Under the pieces are notes generated by a model, which was not told the origin of the DNA, did no database searches, and worked only from the letters and a program-made list of their open reading frames with translations. This document shows, piece after piece, positions 57,218 to 64,000 of a stretch of 64,000 nucleotides of DNA. Source of the DNA: Paratrimastix pyriformis (Eukaryota; Preaxostyla; Paratrimastigidae); the NCBI GenBank assembly GCA_027972325.1, contig JAPMOS010000153.1:17542-81541 (forward strand). Reading direction: 5' to 3'. Positions within the stretch are counted from its first letter, which is position 1. Each line of letters begins with the position of its first letter. Both the position numbers and the translations under genes were made by a program.

Positions 57218-60200
57218 ATGAAAGCAATCTTCGGATATTTCCACCAGTTTGGCTGGGCCGCCTTGTTTTCTCCTCAGTGTCCAAAAGGCGGCAGCTGGTG
57301 AGCGTTTCGAGGTTGTTGATGGCTCCCATCGGTCTGTCGGCACTTGGTTGTGAATTCCTCCCTTCATTCGTGTGCCATTCAGTTATGCGGTCGCTCGGTT
57401 AATCGTCGATCCCAATCGAGTGTCCGAGCTGCCGGCCCACATCACCCAGGACGAGCGACAAGAGTTGCGTGACCTTGCGGTGAACCTCAACAAAGAGTAT
57501 CCCAAGGTCAAAAACGTCTGCTTCTTCCGTTTTCCTGGTTCGGGGCCCACAACACATCATTTGTTCAGCACCTGGCCAACGAGCTGGTCAACGTCGTGCT
57601 TTTGGAAAATATGGACGAGGATGCCCTCCTGGTTTTCCAGGCAACGTGCAATGCGATGACCGCGGACGACTCATTCGGGTCGTCCGGCTATGACGTACTC
57701 CTTAATGTCAAGAGGGCCGCCCTGCGGGTCTGTCGATTTGTCCTTCTCCGGTCCCTGCATTTTCCTCGTTCATTCCAGGCCCCCCAGCTGTATTCTTTGA
57801 CCAATCCCGACCTGCCCGCCCGCCTGAAGCCGGCCCTCAAGGCCCTTCACTTCCCCGATTCGAAGGACGCCTATATCAAGTCTGCCCCCGGCCCCCTCGG
57901 GTTCAGGAATATCATTCATCCCTGAATTTTAGGCTGACCAAAATAGTTGGCCTGTGCAGCGTGGAACAGCTCACTGCCCTTTCGCAAACCCCCATCCAGT
58001 CCCACTTGACACGAAGCAACCTCTGGAGAATTTTCGAGGTCTGTGCCCTTCGGTTTTTTCACGCTGCATCTCACTTCGCACAGACCAAGGACGTGTTGTT
58101 CAACCAGTTCCTTATTGCGAGAATGTTGCAACCCGACTTCAACGGCTCGACCCTTGCCACCCCGGATCTGCCAAAGTTCAAGCTTCCCATCAGGCAGGCG
58201 GAGCAGGCATGGCTTCTGATGGCCCGCCACGACGAAGCTGCCTTGGCAAGGCACGAGCCGCACCCACTACTCCTCCTCCCGCCCGACGAGCCCACCAGGA
58301 AGATCCTTTTGGGGAAGCTCTTCCAGCTCCCCGAATTCGAGTACTTCAACCCCCTGCTCGTCCGCCCTCTCCCCACCAAGCTCGGACATCCCGTACTCCC
58401 CGAGTACTCCGAGGAGCTGGGTGCCGTCGGATGTCCCTTTTCCGGCCTGAATTGGGACGACCTTGTGCACCTCCCGAACTACATTCTGGACCTCAACATC
58501 TTCGACGGTCCCCACCTGCCCGGCGAGTTGGGCCGGCCGCCGACGCCCTACGAGCTTGCCGTCGGCTACTGGATGGCCTTCAGCTACGCAAGACTGCCCC
58601 ATGGGACAAGACGCTACCTGATCAACACCAAACTCACCGGGCTGGTCGAGAAACTCACTGCCGAACACGAGCATCCCCGGCGTGAGATGAAATTGTTGAA
58701 AACAATTGACCGAAATTTACGAGAGGCTCGGGAGCACGAGCGCCAGGAGCGGCTGGAGCGCGAGGTCGATGTGTCCGCCCTGGTGGCCAAGTCCGTCGAG
58801 CCCACGATCGGCCCAGCACGGGAAGCAGCGCGCAAGCGTCCTCAAGCAGCGAACTTGCCGAGCGCGCTTGCTCTCGAGGACGAGCAAGTCGACGAAGAAG
58901 AGTTGGAAGTTCGCGCCGCCCCACTCCCACCACCCCAGCCCGACCAACGCCCGGCGCCGGCGCCCGAGGCCCAGCCAGCCCCGACCAGGGAAGAGGCCAA
59001 CCCGAGTGCCTCGACAGCCAAGGCCTCCCGCAAAGGAGGGGAACGCACTCGTCGTCTCGTGCCGGCCCCGCACTGCGACCGACACCCAAAGGCCGAAGTT
59101 GTCCCCCCGGGGCAGTCGCTGGCCCGCATGTACTGCTGTTCGGCCGAGCATGCCCTCTCCGGCGGCGCACACGGCCCCACACCTGTCTGCCGTTGCCCTC
59201 TCCGTTCACGTCAACCAACATTCCTCCTTAGACGCGCTATTCGTTAGCCGTCGTCGACGCCCCGTGGGGTGTCACCGGAGACCCCAAGGACAAGGCCCCG
59301 GACTACGAGGATGTGAGTCAACAACTGACCACACTCGTGCAGTCCGGGGGAACGATACTGATTATGGACACGGAGGAGAACATCCAACTCCATTGGACCG
59401 TCCATCTGGAATCCTTCGGCTGGTTGGAGCATCACCGGCTCCATGGAATCTGGTCGAGTCTGTTCGCTAGTGCCCCCTTGTTTTTGGCCTGCTCACCACC
59501 CACACCCACTCTTCTTTCTTCAGATTACCTTGAGGAAGCTACTCCGCGGCCCTCCCCGGATTCCGTGGCCATCTGGAAGAGGCTACTCTCACGATGGCGG
59601 TCTTCACCAACGCAGGCCGCAAAAGCTCGAACTGGTCCTTCCGAACGTGCTGCCCCTCGGCCAGTGCTCCCCTGGCGGCCCTGAATCAGAAAATGACCTC
59701 GCGCACCAACGTGGTCTTCATACGGCACGAGCAGGGCCAGGCCAAGTGGGCCAAGCCGGCGGACCTGTATGTCTACTTGTTCCGGCGGTATGCCGGGCCG
59801 GGGCCGGTTCTCGACCCTTTCTGCGGGTGCTGTCCAGCACTGCGCGCTGCTGAAGCCACGGGCACCAGGGTCGACCTCATCGACTCTGACCCGGCCGTCA
59901 TCAGTATGTTGGGGGCCCACGAGCCCCGCGTGCTCTTCCCCATCGTAACGGACGAGCATCCTCCCCTGCAGCGTGATGAAGACGATCTTTGCAACGTGCG
60001 CGCACCGGCGGTGGATGACTGGGACCTCCACATGGTCAAGCCTGCGGACGAGCCCTCTCCACCCGAGACCATTCTTGCTCCTCCTCCCACCCCTCCTCAC
60101 GCACCTGTGACGGAACCCGAGCCTTCTCTTCAACCCCTGATCCCGCCTCCTCTGGACTTCGGTTCCCTCGCTGGAACCAACGATGACATTGCGGCTGGCC

Positions 60201-60385
60201 CCAGCCTCGATGACTTATTGATGGCCGCCTTCGACCCCAGCGACCCCAGCGACCCCACCGACCCCACTGACTCCCATCGACCCCACCGACCCCACCGGGG
60301 AATTCGATCATGTTTTGCATTGATGTCTTCTATGTTCTGTTGCTGTCATACAAAACAGAACATGTGGTTGTCGCTGGTTCTATGA
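57218..60385 (+). CDS. Intron-containing DNA methyltransferase-like protein (beta class)
   Basis: Exons with matching phases run from ATG 57218: introns 57298-57382, 57516-57568, 57728-57778, 57901-57932 and 59185-59231. All are GT-AG, mostly with GTCTG donors. About 580 residues precede the last intron. Splicing at 59231 brings in VVDAPWGVTGD, a DPPW-like catalytic motif IV, then GGTILIMDTEENIQLHW. The final frame (from about 59540) has KWAKPADLYVYLFRRYAGPG and VLDPFCG with LIDSDPAVI, the SAM-binding motif I and motif II. Motif IV before motif I is beta-class order, as in N6-adenine or N4-cytosine methylases. The join between 59452 and 59540 is unresolved, and the glycine loop reads CGCCPA, which is degenerate. 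Confidence 0.6.
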
Positions 60386-60496
60386 ATAGGAATTTTGGGG
60401 AGGGGTGTCCCACGGAATGATCATGGCCGACCTTCAGTCATTCGTCATCGGGGGATGAAGAGGGAGGGCCGCCTGTTCATGAAAACCCGCGGGCGC
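60386..60496. other. Junction region, no gene
   Basis: A short stretch between the methyltransferase-like gene and the minus-strand DIRS pol. Nothing is recognised. The boundary between the elements lies here or within the next ~170 bases. Confidence 0.4.
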
Positions 60497-61985
60497 TCAT
60501 GAGGCGGCGAGCTTCGTGCTTTTTTCTATAGAATTCTCATTGTCTGCAGCGTCGACAGAAACCCTGGAACAATGGCCTTGCTCCCCGTGTTCCAGTTCCT
60601 CACCGTCGCCACCGCAACGGTCGAGTCGCTCTGCCAGCGAACCACCGTCCCCCGAGGGAGGTGTTCGCGGAACGCACGGAGCGCCCACAGGAGTGCCGCA
60701 AGTTCGCGCCAGTTGATGTGCTTGTCGGTCTCCTGGAGGGCTCTGCTCAGAAACCCTCGCCTCCAAAGGCTTGGGTGACATTTCCAGCGCTGCCCCCCAT
60801 GCCAGGTTGCTGGCATCGGTATGGAGGGTCCTGGTGGGCCGAGGGTCCGTCGAAGCCATCCCGTTCAACGGGAGGTTCTGAACCCACCACTCCACCTCGT
60901 CCAGAGCCTCGCTGCTGAGCAGGCTCGTCCCGTCCCAACCCGACCTCTGCACGGCCCGCGCCTTGCAACGGTTCAAGTGGAACAGGTGGAGGTGTGCCGG
61001 CTCGATCGCCGGTCTGGTGGCAACCAAACAACCCACCAGTCGGGCCAGAAGGGCTGTCGAGATTGACGGCCTGCCCCTGACCTGTCCCAACAGTGACAGG
61101 ATGCTCTCCACCCTCGGGTGGCAATGAGATTGTCATCTTGTTGGAGTCGAGGACGAACCCCAGAAAAACAATTTTCTGTGTTCCCACGAACACACATTTT
61201 TTCTCGGATATTGTGAACCCGAGTTTGACGAACAGCTGCACAGCCCAAAGGGTGTGAAGCTGGGACTCCTCGCGGCTGCCGGCGAGAATAATTAAGTCGT
61301 CCAGGTAAGTGACACCCTGACGCCTTTGCGCCGAAGTTCCTCTATCACTGGTCTGAGGACCTTCGTGAATGTGAATGGCGCTAACTTTGTTCCAAACGGC
61401 ATAGCAAGGGACACGAAGAATCGGTCCTGCCATTGGAAGGCCAGGAGATGCTGGGAATGTTCCTCGACGCGCAGATGCCAGTAGGCTTTCCGTAAGTCGA
61501 GTTTGCTCATAAAGTCGCCTTTGGCCATCAACAGGAGGGCATCGTGTATGCCCTCCATTTTGAAATGGACATCCGCCACGAATTGATTTGATGGCCGGCA
61601 GTCCAGTATAGGTCTGTAAGTTCCATCTGGCTTCGTGACAGCAAATAACTGCTGCACTAGGAGCCCAGGCGTTTCCCGCGGCACTTCTTTGGCCGCTCCC
61701 AGATCTACCATTTCGGCAATCTCTAGGGCTACAGCCTGCGCTGCTTGAGCCGTGAGTGCCAGCGGGCGAAGTGCTGGAAAAAAAGGTTTGTCTGGTATCA
61801 CCTCTTTCCGCACTTTGAACCCATGTTCGATAGTATCGAGGGCAGACGCCCTTGAGGGCGCCTGTAGCGCTTTCAACGCGTCCAGTTTTGCCAGTAATTT
61901 GTTTGGAAAAGATTCCAAAGCCTGTGTCTTTGAGCACTCTTCCCTCACTTTTGCAAGGAAAAAAGTCGAGCTCATCCTCGCAACC
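60497..61985 (-). pseudogene. Second DIRS family: reverse transcriptase and RNase H
   Basis: From 61975 downward the frame shows TKPDGTYRPILDCRPSNQF, KLDLRKAYWHLRV and AMPFGTKLAPFTFTK. After a slip near 61300, TYLDDLIILAG (catalytic Asp pair), FLGFVLDSNKMTISLP and, after another slip near 61110, the RNase H motifs LHTDASNLAWGAALEM, INWRELAALLWALRAF and RWQSDSTVAVATVRN follow. Organisation and motifs are DIRS/Ngaro-like. The N-terminus is cut by LINE copy 3 at 61986. The C-terminus appears to resume at 50175, across about 10 kb of other DNA. Confidence 0.75.
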
Positions 61986-62720
61986 GTGTGTGTGTGTGTG
62001 TGATACTTCCCGGCTTACGCCGAGTCCGTTATCGGGCCGAAGCCCGCGGGTAACATAGACCTCCCGGTCCGCCCTCCCGCGAGACAGTGGTCCATGGGTC
62101 GGCGCGCGCCCACAAGGGCGGGCACCGCCGACACTCGGACTACGTCCCTTCGTCCATCCCTTCCTCATTCTTCTCGTTCTTCTTCCGCTGCTTGATCGCT
62201 ACAAGCATAGTTCTCCGCAGTCCACCCAGTTCGCTCCCAATCTCCTTCTGGGTCTCTTCATCCACAATCCCCAGCTCTGCTGCCAGTCTGCAGTCATTCG
62301 CGTAGATTTCCTAAGCCCGCACCGTCTTCGCAGTCTCCCAGCAACTTTCTTCACCACACCTTCTGAAATCCCCCTCCAGTTATAGAGCACTTCGCCCTCC
62401 TTCGGACGCCCCTCATAGTCAGCCTCCACTCTTCGCGCTCCCGCCTCCTTTCGCAACATGTTCTCCAATGCCCACAAGGGGCTGGGTCCATCGGAATCTC
62501 GCTCGGGCCCGCTGGTTCTCGAAGAGCAGAATGCCCGTCAAACGGGGCCTTCCCGCACCTTTCTCCCCGTCCGCCAGAAGCTCGGCAGCCAGAAGCTGAA
62601 GCCCCCTTCCTCAATGATAAACAGCTCCTTCAGTTGCATGTCCCCCCTCAGCGCCAAACCGACTCCATGCTGCGCCTTCATTCCCTGCACCGGCCGCGTC
62701 CGGTTTGGCTTGCCCACTCC
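61986..62720 (-). mobile_element. LINE copy 3, 5'-truncated
   Basis: Read on the minus strand it starts within the 3' module (GTGGGCAAGCCAAACCG) and continues through the same basic C-terminus and 3' UTR as copies 1 and 2. It ends in a (CA)n tail that appears here as (GT)n at 61986-62002. Truncation at the 5' end is typical of target-primed reverse transcription. Confidence 0.8.
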
Positions 62721-62860
62721 TGTTGTGAGATAGCCTTCTCCTCCCCGGTACCCAAGATCTCCGAGTTCGACCCCGAACTACCACTTCCCCCTTTTCCCAT
62801 CTCCCGACCGGTTCCTGCAACAGTAAATTTACTGCTCTTGTTTCCCTTCGATTATCCAAC
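62721..62860. other. Leader region before the gag-like gene
   Basis: Pyrimidine-rich sequence with no feature that I can identify. It may be the 5' leader of the gene that follows. Confidence 0.3.
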
Positions 62861-64000
62861 ATGTCTTCACCTCTCAACCACTTTGGTTCACTCTTGCAAA
62901 TGCTGTCTGGGGATTCCGCAACAACTTCAGGTTTCGACCCGTCTGCTCCGTCTTATCTTCCACCTGTGCCACAACAACAAGCCGAAATGCAACCTCAACA
63001 ACAACCCGAAAAACAACCTTCGTCTCAAGATCATTCTCAACCGCAACCTCCACTTGATCCTCTTTCGCTTCTCATCTCCACAATCGCTTCGCTTCCGCAC
63101 CAAGTTGGCGTTCCAACACCACCAAAACTCCAAGAGCTGACATTTGATGCCGTTCATGATTTCCTTCGCAAGACTGATGAGTACAGATTTCAGTATCCAC
63201 GTGTCACCATGCCCACCTTCTTCCAATGTGCAAGCAGCAAAGTGCAGTTGTATGCCCGCTCGGTTCTCGCGCTTGATCCCACCACCACCAATGACGCCTT
63301 TAGCCGAGCCCTTCTGATCCACCTTCGTCCCAAGCTCATGGTACAGAAGACCGCGCGCCTCTCACAGGTCAGGATGAACATTTCATCCGCCGGTGACCTC
63401 CCTCGCGCACTGGCCGAGTTCTTCGAGGAGTTCAGTTCCCTCTGTGACCACCTGGACTTCCCGCTGGGGGCAAGACCCAAGGCCTTTGCACACGCCCTTG
63501 GCCCGCCCCTCGGCCCCGCTCTCTTGGCGGAGTTCTATCCAGGCTCCAACATCACCCTTGAGCAGGCGTACGGTGGAGCAGCCCAGCTGGCCCAGGCTTT
63601 CACGGAGAGCAGCCGCCTCATGCAACTGGCCTCCACCCCAACTCCCTCGCTCCCTGGCAAGACCCCGACATCGCCGCCCCCGTGCCTGCCCGCTCCCCTC
63701 GTGTGCCCCAACCAATCCCCGACCAGCCTTCTCCCCAGCCCCTTTTCCAGAGACAGCCCACCCGGCCACAACATCCACCCCGACAGCCCCAGTGCTTGGG
63801 AAGCTCAGTGCCGCTGAGTACCAACAATGCCAAGCGGAGGGCCGGTGTGTGCGCTGCCGCCAGAAGCACTCAGAAGATGCGGCCCACTGCCCCAGGTTCT
63901 CCTCCCAGCCATCTCCCGCCTCGTCCACCATCATCTCGGCTGCACCACCCTGCAGCCCCGCCCGCGCCACAGACCCTGCACCATCCACCGCCCAACCGCG
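62861..64000 (+). pseudogene. Gag-like protein of a retrotransposon, runs off the right edge
   Basis: The frame from 62861 has a Gln/Pro-rich N-terminus and then a helical region (LQELTFDAVHDFLRKTDEYR to FEEFSSLCDHLDF). Its shape, size and short conserved helices recall retrotransposon Gag capsid domains. A Pro/Ser-rich linker follows; the frame slips near 63700 and continues past the nominal stop at 63817. A Cys/His cluster (GRCVRCRQKHSEDAAHC) there resembles a zinc knuckle. The element type is not determined, because pol lies beyond the window. It could belong to a DIRS or Ty3-like element. Confidence 0.55.

Noticed and set aside
59313-59684. Separate small gene in the exon between motif IV and motif I
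   Set aside because: Its first part is the in-frame continuation of the methyltransferase-like gene after the 59231 splice. The rest is Pro/Arg-rich and ends at random.

Overview
The window reads as nuclear DNA of a GC-rich eukaryote, most likely a protist or alga. The evidence is nested retrotransposons of three classes (DIRS-like, LINE, an element with a DDE integrase), short GT-AG introns of about 32-85 bases, and an integrated Polinton-like virus. No host housekeeping gene is recognisable, so the species cannot be named. It is a nest of mobile elements, many carrying single-base frameshifts that are either decay or long-read error.

Left part (1-10918): rearranged DIRS-like elements (gag-like ORF, reverse transcriptase, RNase H, NPPF methylase-like segment, tyrosine recombinase). 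One copy (5918-10918) is nearly complete. Fragments in both orientations share terminal repeats. LINE copy 1 (10919-20598) follows: a membrane-anchored ORF1-like protein, a probable ubiquitin-protease-like domain, AP endonuclease, reverse transcriptase, RNase H, a Cys-rich knuckle, a methyltransferase-like 3' module and a (CA)n tail.

Centre (about 20599-35434): a sharply AT-rich Polinton/adintovirus-like element. It has a hexon-like major capsid protein, a pX-like basic peptide, an adenain-like protease (in-frame TGA), protein-primed DNA polymerase B, a chromodomain integrase, an SF3 helicase (frameshifted), a GIY-YIG nuclease, a VLTF3-like late transcription factor, C2H2 proteins and several unknowns. 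Nearly every gene is preceded by a TTTAAAGAAAAAA-type motif and a TATA-rich stretch, so the virus appears to carry its own promoter code. No packaging ATPase or penton is visible. The left end is cut by the LINE tail just before the capsid gene.

Right part (35435-64000): a LINE ORF2 fragment, then LINE copy 2 (35930-49798), which is split by a minus-strand non-LTR element (41881-46458) carrying reverse transcriptase, RNase H and a restriction-like endonuclease, with a tRNA-like sequence at its 5' edge. LINE copy 2 abuts a second DIRS family on the minus strand (49805-50175 and 60497-61985). Between those two DIRS pieces lies about 10 kb holding a retroviral-type integrase, Pro/Gln-rich and acidic proteins, a tandem array with a conserved palindrome, and two intron-containing plus-strand genes. 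The second of these encodes a beta-class DNA methyltransferase-like protein (DAPW, then DPFCG). A 5'-truncated LINE copy 3 and a gag-like gene close the window.

The most notable points are the self-contained Polinton with VLTF3 and a shared promoter motif, the ubiquitin-protease-like domain in the LINE, and the recurrence of adenine-methyltransferase-like modules in three unrelated elements.
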